Assembly: GCF_033118175.1 (NCBI RefSeq)
Contig: NC_083689.1
Span: 24,348,501 to 24,412,500 of the forward strand
Length of the DNA stretch: 64,000 nucleotides
Direction: 5' to 3'
Origin: Dama dama
Taxonomy: Eukaryota > Chordata > Mammalia > Artiodactyla > Cervidae
In this document: positions 54,999-64,000 of the stretch, piece after piece
How the letters are laid out: each line of letters opens with the position of its first letter
How positions within the stretch are numbered: position 1 is the first letter of the stretch
Position numbers and translations under genes: made by a program
The notes under the pieces: generated by a model
The model's database searches: none
The model's input: the letters and a program-made list of their open reading frames with translations, nothing else
Told to the model about the DNA's origin: nothing

Positions 54999-55120
54999 GG
55001 ACTTCCCTGGCGGTCCACTGGTTAAGACTCTGAGCTTCCACTGCAGGAGCCCCAGGTTCAATCTTGTTTTGGAAACTAAGATCCCATGAGCCAAGTGACA
55101 TAGCCAAAAAAAAAAAAGCA
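54999..55120 (+). mobile_element. CHR-type SINE
   Basis: 'ggacttccctggcggtccac' to 'acatagcc' and a poly(A) tract. Confidence 0.85.
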
Positions 55121-55559
55121 GGAACTTTTACATTTAAAAAACAAAAACAAACCTCCCAGCTTCTCAGGACACTTAGAGGGGCTGATGACATTGGGGCCAC
55201 TTCCCATGTAGTGACAGCTGAGCCCGGAGCAGTACCCCCTGCCAACAAGCCAGGTGTCATCTCTCCAGGGACCAGCATTGCCGTCACCTGCCCATCTGCC
55301 TCAAACTTGTGACCCTGGGACGGACATAGAGCTCAGCGTGCCTCCTCCTCCAGGGAGAATGTTCCCAGTGAGCTCACAGCCCTCCAGGTGGGAAGTCAGG
55401 GAAGCAGGTGGGATGCCGGAGAGACGGCAACCTGGGAGTGCTTTCTGATGGGCATGAAGGACATGGCTGGGGGGTCAGTACAGTATGTGGGGGTCAGGAG
55501 ACCTGGGGTTCAGGGCAAGGCTGGGAGAACAGGGGGGAAGGCCAAAGAGGGGGTGTTGT

Positions 55560-55675
55560 GAGCTGAGCTCTGTTCCCCCCAAAGATGTGTTCCAGTCCTC
55601 ACCCCCAGCACCCAGGCATCTGACCTCATGTGGAATTGGGGTCTCTGCAGATGCAACTAGTGACAATGAGGCAAG
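55560..55675 (+). repeat. MLT1-like LTR fragment
   Basis: 'tgtgttccagtcctcacccc' and 'ggggtctctgcagatgcaac' resemble the start of an MLT1-type LTR. Cut by the SINE that follows. Confidence 0.45.
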
Positions 55676-55836
55676 GTCCTCCCTGGTGAGCCAGTGCTTG
55701 AGACTTCACTTCTGATGCAAGGCATACTAGTTCAGTCCCTGGTCAAGGCTAAGATCCCACATGTTTTTGCAGCCAAAAAAGCAGAACATAACACAGAAGC
55801 AATACTGTAACAAATTCAATAAGGACATTAAAAGAA
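55676..55836 (+). mobile_element. CHR-type SINE with distinctive 3' tail
   Basis: 'gtcctccctggtgagccag', 'agttcagtccctggtcaagg', then the tail 'cagaagcaatactgtaac' shared with 51310-51488. Confidence 0.85.
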
Positions 55837-55837
55837 T

Positions 55838-56045
55838 GGTGGTTTAGTTACTAAGTTATGTCCAACTTTTTGTGACCCATGGACTATAGCCCACCAGACT
55901 CCTCTGTCCATGGGATTTTCCAGGCAAGAATACTGGAATGGATTGCCACTTCCTCCTCCAGGGAATCTTCCCAACCCAGGGATCAAACCTATGTCTTCTG
56001 AAGAACTCCTCCAGATTCTTTACCACTGAGCCACCTGGAAGCTCA
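55838..56045 (-). mobile_element. Bov-tA SINE
   Basis: 'gtttagttactaagttatg', 'ttttccaggcaagaatactg', 'ccactgagccacctggaagc'. Confidence 0.85.
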
Positions 56046-56224
56046 GCTTATGTTAGCCACCAGAATAAATCCCTGATGGTCAGATGGTGTGAACCAGGGT
56101 GGCCCCCAGCATCTATGGGTGTCCTCCCCTCCCACCCACTCAGGTGTGTATTGAAATGTAAGCAGCCTACCAGACCTCAGAGGTCAGATGGTCACGGGAC
56201 GCATGACTTCCTAGAATCCCTACC

Positions 56225-56385
56225 ACAGGGGTCTCACTCAGGGTGACTCCACGCCCAGGGGACACTGGGTGACATCTGGGGACATCTGTGGTTGTCACGA
56301 CTAGGGGGTGCTCCTGGCAGGAATGGGTGGGGGCCAGAGAGGCTGCTCTACTCTGGAGAGTGGCCTGAACACCTACAGGACTGGT
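56225..56385 (+). mobile_element. MER20-like DNA transposon
   Basis: 'gacatctggggacatctgtg', 'gttgtcacgactagggggtg', 'gccagagaggctgctctact'. It lies opposite to the copies left of 52 kb. Confidence 0.7.
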
Positions 56386-57020
56386 GAGGAGAAAGCCTAG
56401 ACGGAGGTGACCTTCAGATGACAGCGCGATCCGTGGGTCTCAGCACTGGGACCAGAGCGGCACCGAGGCACTGGGGCTCTGGGAAGACGAGCTGGGACAG
56501 CTGCGTGCATCCTCACTCAGCACGCTCTACCCTCCGGAGGCCGCAGGGCTGACTATGCAGGCTCAGGGGGACATGGTTCCCAGAGCTCAGAACAGAGGCC
56601 TGGCTCCATCCCATGTGAGAGCAGGGTCAAGATAAGAGTGCAGCCCACACACCTTGGGAGACGGGCTGGCATGCTGCCTGCTGCCAGTCAACCCGACAGT
56701 CCCTCACACCTATGATGACATGTGCTCCTCCTGCCAGGGCAGGACTAGAGGGTGGGCAGGAGTCAGACCCCCTCCTGGCCGAGGAGTTGATGAGTCCAGG
56801 GGCTGGCCTCCTCATCCTAAACCAGGTAGAACCAGTCCAGACTCCTTTCACTGCCAGCGAGGCTGCCTCTGCTGTCTTCATTCCTCCAACAAAGTCTTCA
56901 GTGAACACTCAAGAGTCTGGAAAAACCATGCAGGGCTTTGAGGTGGTGATGGAGGACCTCTGTGAGGAGCCAATAAACTCTATGAAGGGCCAGCTGGTCC
57001 TTTGTAGGCATGAATGTCAT

Positions 57021-57576
57021 ATGTTGTTCAGTCGATAAGTTGTGTCTGATTCTGCAACTCCATGAACTGCAGCATGCCTGGCTTCCCTGTCCCTCACCAT
57101 CTCCCTGAGTTTGCTCAAATTCATGTACATTTAGTCAGAAATGCTATCTAACCATCTTATCCTCTGTCATCCCCTTCTCCTCCTGCCCTCAATCTTTCCC
57201 AGCATCACGATCTTTTCCAATGAGTCGGCTCTTCACATCAGGTGGCCAAAGTATTGGAGCTTCAGCTTCAGCATCAGTCTTTCCAGTGAATATTCAGGGT
57301 TGATTTCCTTTAGGATTGACTGGTCTGATCTCCTTGCAGTCCAAGGGACTCTCAAGAGTCTTCTCCAACACCACAGTTCAAAAGCATCTGTTCTTCAGTG
57401 CTCAGCCTTCTTTATTGTCCATTTCTCACATCCATACATGACTACTGGAAAAACCATAGCTTTGACTATACGGACCTTTGTTGGCAAAATGGTGTCTCTG
57501 CTTCTTAATATGCTGTCTAGGTTTGTCATAGTTTTCCTTCCAAGGAGCAAGTGTCTTTTAATTTCATGTGAATGTC
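57021..57576 (-). mobile_element. BovB LINE 3' part with TSD
   Basis: From 'atgttgttcagtcgataag' to 'ccaaggagcaagtgtctttt'. The repeat tgaatgtcat near 57011-57020 and 57579-57588 is a probable 10-bp target-site duplication. Confidence 0.9.
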
Positions 57577-57889
57577 ATGGCTGGTATATAAATCAATGGA
57601 TGTGGCTGTGTTTCAACAAAACTTTATTTACAGACACAAGAGGTGGGCCAGATTTGGCCCTTGGATGCTGACAGGTCAGCACTGCTGCCCCCTTCCCAGG
57701 CAGAGGCCCCTCCTTGTTAAACATGGTATTGGCCACTCCTGACTACCCCTTCTCTGAGACATCCTTCTGGTGACCAAAGGCTGGCTTTATCACTTCTCTG
57801 AGCCTCAGTTTCCCCATCTGTAGAATGATGATAATTACACTAGTATGGTCCTGTGTGTACATTGTTAGTTATTGTAAATTATTGTAGGT

Positions 57890-58090
57890 CAGTGCTTCTC
57901 CTCTAAGATATCCTGCCCTGGGGGACACTGTCTGGGACATCTGTGGTTGTCAGGACTAGGGGTGCTCCTGGCATCATGGGAGCAGGATTCAGGGAGGGTG
58001 CTCCAAACCCCCCAGTGCCCAGGATGCCCCATCAGGGAATGACTTGGCCCTAAATGTCTGCAGGGTGGAGAGGGAGAAACCCTGGTCTAG
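57890..58090 (+). mobile_element. MER20-like DNA transposon
   Basis: 'ctgggggacactgtctggga', 'catctgtggttgtcaggact', 'cctggcatcatgggagcagg', with right-end 'ggtgctccaaacccccc'. Confidence 0.7.
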
Positions 58091-58751
58091 ATGAAGGTGT
58101 CCAGTGAGTCAGCTTGCAAAGACTGGGATGCCATGTCACATCACCTGTCTGTCTGTCTTTGGACCACAGCTTCACCCTCATGTTCCAGAACTCTCCATCT
58201 GTAAAACCACCGCCCTCCCCCAAGCCCAGGCTCTGGCTGTGCACTCAGCAGGCATTGCTCCTGAGCAGTTGTGCCTCATTGCCCCGATCCGCCTGGGACG
58301 TTCCAGACATTTCCTCCCGTGGAGCAGCCCCTGGGCTGGTGTCCACCCTGGTTGTCTCAGGAACCACTCAGCCACCTGTCTTTTCTCCCCCTCCTCACTC
58401 CTCTCCTAGAAGCCAACTTCCCCTGCTGATTAGCATATCCTGTTTTTAGCGTCTTTCTTCTCTGGGCTTTATATAACCCTGTCATTATCGGATGCTGTCA
58501 CAGGAACTTAATGTTCCCTCAATCACATTTCAAAGCCTCCTCAAGCATAAGTAGCTAATTGTCGTCACTCCCCTCTCTCCTTTTTCTTCTTAGATGAACT
58601 TTTCATTTCAGACTCGTTTTAGATTCACAGGAAAATTGGGAAGACAGTACAGATAGATCCCACGTACCCTGTCACCCCTGTTCTTCACATCTTACATCAA
58701 ACCTGATATGTTCATCCCAATTAAGAAACCAACACTGATATGTCATTATTA

Positions 58752-59249
58752 TTTTTATTTTTATTTTTTTTGGAGCATAGTTGCTTTACAATATTGTGTT
58801 AGTTTCTACTGTACAATAAAGTGAATCAGCCATATATATACATATAGTCCCTCTTTTTTGGATTTCCTTCCCATTTAGTTCATCACAGCGCATTGCGTAG
58901 AGGTCCCTTGGCTATGCAGGTGGCACAGAACCCGTCTACTGCGCAGGAGGCACAAGAGACGCAGGCTCCATCCCTGGTTCAGGAAGATCCGCTGGAGAAG
59001 GAAATGTCAACCCACTCCAGTGTTCTTGCCTGGAGAATCCCATGGACAGAGGAGCCTGGCAGCGTACGGTCCATGGGGTCACAAAGAATTGGACACGACT
59101 GAGCACAGCCCAGCAGAGCAGCAGGTTCTCATTAGTTATCTATTTTATACATAGTAATGGATCTGTGTCAATTCCAACATCCCAGTCCATTCCCCTCTGC
59201 CCCATTTCCCCCCTTGACGTCTGTGTCTCTATTTCTGTTTAGCAAATAG
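58752..59249 (-). mobile_element. Ruminant L1 3' end with 11-bp TSD
   Basis: 'gcatagttgctttacaatat', 'cagccatatatatacatata' and 'ctcattagttatctatttta'. It is flanked by tgtcattatta at 58741-58751 and 59250-59260, and is itself interrupted by a Bov-tA. Confidence 0.9.
58900..59122 (+). mobile_element. Bov-tA SINE nested in L1
   Basis: 'ccttggctatgcaggtggca', 'tccatccctggttcaggaag', 'ttggacacgactgagcacag'. Confidence 0.9.
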
Positions 59250-59865
59250 TGTCATTATTAACTGAAGTCCACACTTCATTTGGATTTCTTTAATTTTCCC
59301 CTGACACCCCTTTCTGCCCCAGGACACGCACAGGTCCATAGGACACTGAGTTGTCACCTCTACAGGTTTTCTCAGTCTCTCCGTCTGCAGAAACCATTTC
59401 TCCCTCTGGGGATGGGTTCTTCGGGGCTGTTACCGGTAGCAGTTTTGCAGATGGTAAACTGCCCTGTCTAGAATGATCGGAAAATAGTTTACTCACCAGG
59501 TCAAGATCTTTAGGAAGCCTTTTGCAACCAAGGTTGATAAAGAGCTTCTATACTTGCTAACAGAGGTTGGCCCATGGATTTTTCCCAAGGTGTTGAGAAA
59601 GCAGCAGCCCCTTCTCTGAATCTGAGGGAAGTGGTGTCTCTGTGGTGGTGAGGTTCTGTGTAGTGGATGGCCTGGGGTGATGTTACTGGGATGGTGAGGG
59701 GCAGCTGGGGGCTTTCTGTTAGGACCCAGGAACCCATTCCCCTTTGCACTGGTGCCTCCATGTGAGGCCTGGTGCCATCTGCTCACAGACTGTCTTCCAG
59801 TCTGTGGGTTGGAAACTCCAGCCTCCAACCTCTGGACTGGATCCAAGTCGCCTGGGTTAGTCAAT

Positions 59866-59985
59866 TTCTTTTTTTTTGGCTGGACCTTGAGGCGTGTGGG
59901 ATCTGAGTTCCCTGACCAGGGATCAAACCTGCACCTTCTGCATTGGAAGTATGGAGTCTTAACCACTGAACTGTCAGAGAACTCC
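59866..59985 (-). mobile_element. CHR-type SINE
   Basis: 'tttttttggctggaccttga', 'gggatctgagttccctgacc', 'ccactgaactgtcagagaac'. Confidence 0.8.
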
Positions 59986-59995
59986 CAAAATCAGA

Positions 59996-60108
59996 TTTTT
60001 TTTTTTCTCGAACCATGCAGCATATGCAACTTTAGTTCTCCAGCCAGGGATCGAACCTGCATCCCCTGCTTTATTGGCACAGAGCCTCGCCCACTGGCCC
60101 ACGACTGG
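59996..60108 (-). mobile_element. CHR-type SINE
   Basis: 'ctcgaaccatgcagcatatg', 'ccagggatcgaacctgcatc', 'cgcccactggcccacgactg'. Confidence 0.75.
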
Positions 60109-60644
60109 CTGGGTTCAGTAGTAGCGACAGTGACCAAAAACATTTGCCACCTGGTCCTTCATAGAATCACTCTGCTGAGTCCTGGCCTTGTCAAAGTAAA
60201 TGCAAAGCAGTTACTAGATGTTCTAGGATTGTGAAAAAGTTCCAATGATAAAGAAGTGATCCGCTATGAACAATATGCCAGGACTGATTTATGCATTTGC
60301 TAGATATTCACTTGCTTAATCCAAGAACCCCACCCGCTCAGGGGGTGCTACCCTCACCCCCACCTTGAAGATTTGGAGACTGAGGCCCTGGGGGAGTTAG
60401 TCAGTTTCGAAGTTAGGGTAGAATGAAACCATGCTGCCTCTCAGATTTGGGAATATCTGTCCCCACCCACCGCCTTCTGGGGGACGGACAGAAGCTATTT
60501 TAATTTTGAGTGAAAAAAGAAATCTGTGCATACACATTTTTTTTTTTTTAATTTGTCAGAATTGATCCTCTTCCCAAGTCAGTTGCCTGTCCCTCCATAC
60601 AGGATAGTGCCAGGAGGTGGGAGGTCTGGTAATCAATGCCTGGC

Positions 60645-60800
60645 TCAGCAGGTGATCCTGTCCCCAAGGGGACACTAGTGATGTCTGGGCACATCTGTGT
60701 TTGCCACACTGGGGGGGCTCCTGACATTGAGTGGATGGGGGCAGGGAGGTTGTTCCACACCACACAGCTCCCAGGACGGTCCTGCATGGAGGATGATGTG
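60645..60800 (+). mobile_element. MER20-like DNA transposon
   Basis: 'ccccaaggggacactagtga', 'gtctgggcacatctgtgttt', 'gccacactgggggggctcct'. Confidence 0.7.
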
Positions 60801-60879
60801 CCCCGTGTCAGCTGGGCTGGGGAGGGAGACCCTGTGTTCATTATTTGGAAAAATATTGAGTTTGGTCCCTGCTTACATC

Positions 60880-61095
60880 ATGTTGTTGTTTAGTCACTAA
60901 GTCATGATTGACTCTTTTATGTGACCCCTTGGACTGCAGCCCTCCAGGCTCCTCCATCCACGGGATTTCCCAGGCAAGAATACTGGAGTGGGTTCCCATT
61001 TCCTTCTCCACGGGATCTTCCCAACCCAGGGACTGGACCCATGTCTCCTGCATTGGCAGGTGGGTTCTTTACCACTGAGCCACCAGGGAAGCACT
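60880..61095 (-). mobile_element. Bov-tA SINE
   Basis: 'gttgtttagtcactaagtca', 'ttcccaggcaagaatactgg', 'ctgagccaccagggaagc'. Confidence 0.9.
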
Positions 61096-61141
61096 AGCAG
61101 AATAAACCTCCAGTGATTAGAGAATAAAGCAGGGAGATGCT

Positions 61142-61258
61142 GAGATTCCCCTGGTGGTCCTGTGGTTAAGACACTGAGCTTCCAGTGCAGGGGGCTCAGG
61201 TTTGATCCCTGATCGGGGAACCAAGATCCTACTTGCTGTGCAGCTTGGTCAAAAATAG
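61142..61258 (+). mobile_element. CHR-type SINE
   Basis: 'gagattcccctggtggtcct', 'ggtttgatccctgatcgggg', 'gcagcttggtcaaaaatag'. Confidence 0.85.
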
Positions 61259-61859
61259 GAAAGTGGAGAGACCCCACCCAATGTTAGTTGGAGGAGTGTT
61301 GAGAGACTCAGGACACAGAGCCGGGGTCAGCACCCTCCTCCCCCTATGTCTGCTGGGCTCCTGGAGACCTTTAGCCCCTGAGTCAGCCCTCTAGGCCCTT
61401 TTGTCCCATTGGACTGAATTGTGCTGGCCCCTGATCTGGGTCAGTTTCCAGACTTTGGAGAGGCACGTCCGGCTCAGGCACTTCTCCAAGAGACTCTGAG
61501 GGCTCAGGGCTGGGAGCTCAGGTGGCGAGGCTCAGGCTGCCGTCCCCCACCCCAGGCTTCTCCTCCTGCCTCATTTGCAATCAGAGCTCCTCGGGGTGAC
61601 ACATTTAGATGGTTGCTGTGGTGATGAGTGAAGGCTGGGGTGATAACTGCAGTGCGGGTCTATATCAAGCCTCCAGCGAGGCAAGGTGTTCCTGCCACGC
61701 GCTGGTGGGATGTCGTGTGGGGAGAGAAGGGGGCGCAGACATCCCAGGCCAACCTGCTCAGTTCCCAGGAGTGGGACCTGTACCCCAGACTGGGGGGCTT
61801 CCTGTTGCCAGATGCTGAGTCCCTGCTGTGCCTGTCCATGAGAGACGTGCTTGGAGCAG

Positions 61860-62060
61860 GGATCTCAGTGGGGGTGATCTCACCTCCCAGGGGACTCTGG
61901 ACCACGTCTGGGGACATCTGTGCTTATTACAACTGGCAGGTGGCTTCTGGAATGAGGGGTGGGGCCAGAGAGGCTGTTCTACCCCCCACAGTGCCCAGAA
62001 GGACGCCCCCCACCCCCCCGGCAAGGAATGACCAGCCTCCACATCAGTAGCACTGAGGGC
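61860..62060 (+). mobile_element. MER20-like DNA transposon
   Basis: 'ctcccaggggactctggacc', 'acgtctggggacatctgtgc', 'gccagagaggctgttctacc'. Confidence 0.7.
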
Positions 62061-62067
62061 AAGACCC

Positions 62068-62258
62068 TGCTTTGTTTTTTATTTATTTTTTAAAATATTT
62101 ATTTGTTTGTTTGTTTGTTTATTTGGCTGCGCTGGGTGTTAGTTGCAATATGCAGGATCTTTAGTTGAAGCAGGTAGGATCTAGTTCCCTGACCAGGAAT
62201 GGAACCCAGGGCTAAGAACCCAGAGTCTTAGCCACTGGACCACCAGGGAAGGCCCAAG
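62068..62258 (-). mobile_element. CHR-type SINE
   Basis: 'ttggctgcgctgggtgttag', 'ggatctagttccctgaccag', 'ccactggaccaccagggaag'. Confidence 0.85.
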
Positions 62259-62564
62259 ACCCTGCTTTAGAGGGAAGCAGATCAAAGTAGTGGACTTGTT
62301 TGGTCTCAGAATCAGGCGATAGTATCCCTTGATAATCTGTGAATCCCAAAGGCTTCATTTTCTCATCCTAATTGTTCTATTGCTCCCCCCTTGTTGAATT
62401 TACCAAGTCCCTTTAGTCTCTTATATCTCCCAGATGATCAGATCTATAGATGGGGGGGAAAGCAGAAAATGAAAAATCCAGTGCTGTTGGTGGCTTGCCA
62501 TTAGAGAATTGTAGTGGTTGAAAAAGAAAATTCACCTGCTGTCAGGTGAATCAGCCTGGATGAC

Positions 62565-63290
62565 AGGTATATCAGTTATCTCTTGCTGTGTAACAGATTA
62601 CCCTGAAAACTTATTTTTTATTATATTTTATTTCATTATTTTGACTGTACTGGGTCTTCATTTCAGTGCATGGGCTCTCTAGTTGTGGCTTGTGGGCTCA
62701 GTTGCAGTATGTGGGACCTAGTTTCCTGTCCAGGGGTGGAACCCGGGTCCCCTGCTTTGGGAGCACAGAGTCCTTGCCACTGGACCACCAGGTAAGTCCC
62801 TGAAAGCTTAGCGTAAACCACCAGCGTTCATTCTTTCACAGTTTCTGTGGGTTGGAAACAGCTTCCCTTGGTGGTTCTGGCCCAAGGTCCCTCGGGAGGT
62901 TATGGAGCACGTGTCAGCCCAGGACCGTCTCATCTGAAGGCCCAGTGGGGTCAGAGGAGCCGCTTCAGGATGGTGCCCCACATGGTCCCTGTCCACGGTG
63001 CTGCTTGAGCTTCCTCACTCCATGGTGGCTGGCTAGCTGAGCACAGACAGAAGCCACACGTCTTTTATGACTGATCTCAGAAGTGACCTGCTGTCACTGC
63101 AGGTGATCACGCAGAGCCGCCCTGACCCCGAGCGGAAGGAGAACTGACCCTGAGTGGCAAGTGGGAGGAGACAGCACGTAGGGCATGAACTGAATCTCTG
63201 GAGGCTGGCGGTGTTGGAAACGCTGCCACAGCAGGTGAACGGAGCCCTGGATATCAGGATGGGGGGCATTAAGTTACTTGCCAATGTTCC
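62565..63290. repeat. Ancient LTR-like repeat, split by a SINE
   Basis: 'ttgctgtgtaacagattacc', then after the SINE 'cacagtttctgtgggttgga'. Same family as 49190-49900. Confidence 0.45.
62605..62803 (-). mobile_element. CHR-type SINE
   Basis: 'ttttgactgtactgggtctt', 'gtatgtgggacctagtttcc', 'ccactggaccaccaggtaag'. Confidence 0.85.
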
Positions 63291-63505
63291 TAAAAAAAGA
63301 AAAAGGTGCCACCAAAGGAGAAATGCTTTGTGAAGTGACTGACTGTCTCAGTGATTTCACCAGGAATTAGGGTCACAGTCCATTCCCAGGCAATCTAGGG
63401 AGAATTGTAGTTTCTGGAACCCTACTTGGGACACCTGTGCCCACTTACTTCAGCTGCTTTCACCCTCCTACCCACAAAGCTTTGGCCTCAGAAACAGGGT
63501 GGAGG

Positions 63506-63645
63506 GACTTCCCCGGAGGTCTCGTGGCTGACCCCACACATTCAGTGCAGGAGGCCCAGGTTGGGGAACTAGATCCTACATGCTGAAACTTAAGACCCAG
63601 TGCAGCCAAATACACAAAATATTAAAAAAAGAGAGAGAGAGGGAG
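63506..63645 (+). mobile_element. CHR-type SINE
   Basis: 'gggacttccccggaggtctc', 'gcaggaggcccaggttgg' with the B-box deleted, then an A-rich tail and a (GA)n stretch. Confidence 0.8.
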
Positions 63646-64000
63646 ATTAAAAAAGAATGGGTGGAGGACAGATTTCTTCTGTCTCATTTCTGCGTTTGCA
63701 TGCGCCTTGGAGCAGAGAGAGGAAGAGGGGCCTGGCTGGTGCTGCACGCCAGGAGGTAAAAGGGATGGAATCTCTCCAGGCGGTGGCAATGGGAATGGTG
63801 AGGGTGGGAATGGTGAATGGGCGGGAAGGAAAGAGGTTGCCTCCTGCCCTCAAAATCTGCAGAAATCGGCTCAGCACCAGCCAGAATATGCTTTCCATTG
63901 GCCAAATGGGATTTGGGAGTAATCCCAGGGCACATTCTATTAGGCTCTTGTCTGATCCGCCCATAAGTCCGCCCTGGTCCCCTGGCTTGGGGACGGCTTT

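Larger units (their letters stand above)
58590..59500 (-). mobile_element. Old L1 fragment (L1M5-like), host of nested insertions
   Basis: Left part 'ttagattcacaggaaaattg' and 'cacgtaccctgtcacccctg'; right part 'aagtccacacttcatttgga'. The two halves are separated by the ruminant L1 at 58752-59249. Confidence 0.6.
28026..64000 (+). other. GNG7: Probable GNG7 intron 1 (continues beyond window)
   Basis: 36 kb with no convincing coding exon on either strand. It is dominated by BovB, L1, CHR and Bov-tA insertions and MER20-like copies, itemised separately. Unique, unassigned stretches over 300 bases are 28870-29600, 30570-31195, 32600-33460, 37890-38650, 42840-43320, 45060-45745, 46195-47060, 48175-48800, 49900-50270, 50610-51060, 52145-52455, 56385-57020, 58090-58590, 60110-60540, 61260-61850, 62265-62565 and 63645-64000. 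Confidence 0.5.

Noticed and set aside
54180..55094. Two host genes encoding reverse-transcriptase-like proteins
   Set aside because: Both belong to one BovB LINE copy with a stop codon between them, an altered catalytic motif and SINE sequence at the start of the second frame.
1072..63645. tRNA genes suggested by A-box/B-box-like motifs
   Set aside because: Every instance ('ggttcgatccctgg' types) sits in a SINE head with diverged arms and a SINE body or A-tail. None folds as an intact tRNA by eye.
1..64000. A novel defence, toxin or biosynthetic system
   Set aside because: The window is mammalian with known spliced genes and repeats. No operon-like run of coding frames exists on either strand.

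Overview
This is nuclear DNA of a ruminant, most likely a bovid. It has dozens of Bov-tA/Bov-A SINEs, CHR-type tRNA-derived SINEs, five BovB (RTE-type) LINE fragments and ruminant L1 3' ends, and its genes are ordinary spliced mammalian genes. Nothing prokaryotic or viral was seen apart from ancient LTR-type repeats. The species cannot be fixed from sequence alone.

Three gene units lie in a row on the + strand. SLC39A3 (zinc transporter ZIP3) has a CpG-island first exon near 5.5 kb, coding exons at 7096-7305 and 11139-11873, and a probable long 3' UTR ending near 14.87 kb. DIRAS1 (Ras-like GTPase) has a CpG-island first exon ending at 19991, one coding exon (22765-23361) and a 3' UTR ending near 25.67 kb. 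A third CpG island with a splice donor at 28025/28026 fits the noncoding first exon of GNG7, judged from the human 19p13.3 order SLC39A3-DIRAS1-GNG7, all on one strand. On that reading everything from 28 kb to the window end is GNG7 intron 1.

Layout: 0-5.2 kb is repeat-rich flank; 5.3-14.9 kb SLC39A3; 14.9-19.7 kb intergenic DNA with a perfect 161-bp tandem duplication and a CTATAAATAG box; 19.7-25.7 kb DIRAS1; 25.7-27.6 kb a short intergenic gap; 27.6-28.1 kb the GNG7 promoter; 28.16-28.58 kb a 46-bp minisatellite; 28.6-64 kb a repeat-dominated intron with many MER20-like DNA transposon copies and five antisense BovB fragments.

The genes do not form a pathway. ZIP3 moves zinc into the cytosol, DIRAS1 is a constitutively GTP-leaning Ras relative, and GNG7 (whose coding exons are outside) is a G-protein gamma subunit. 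The sequence supports conserved synteny, not a gene system. Repeat family names are assigned from remembered consensus sequences and repeat edges are approximate unless a target-site duplication (TSD) is quoted.
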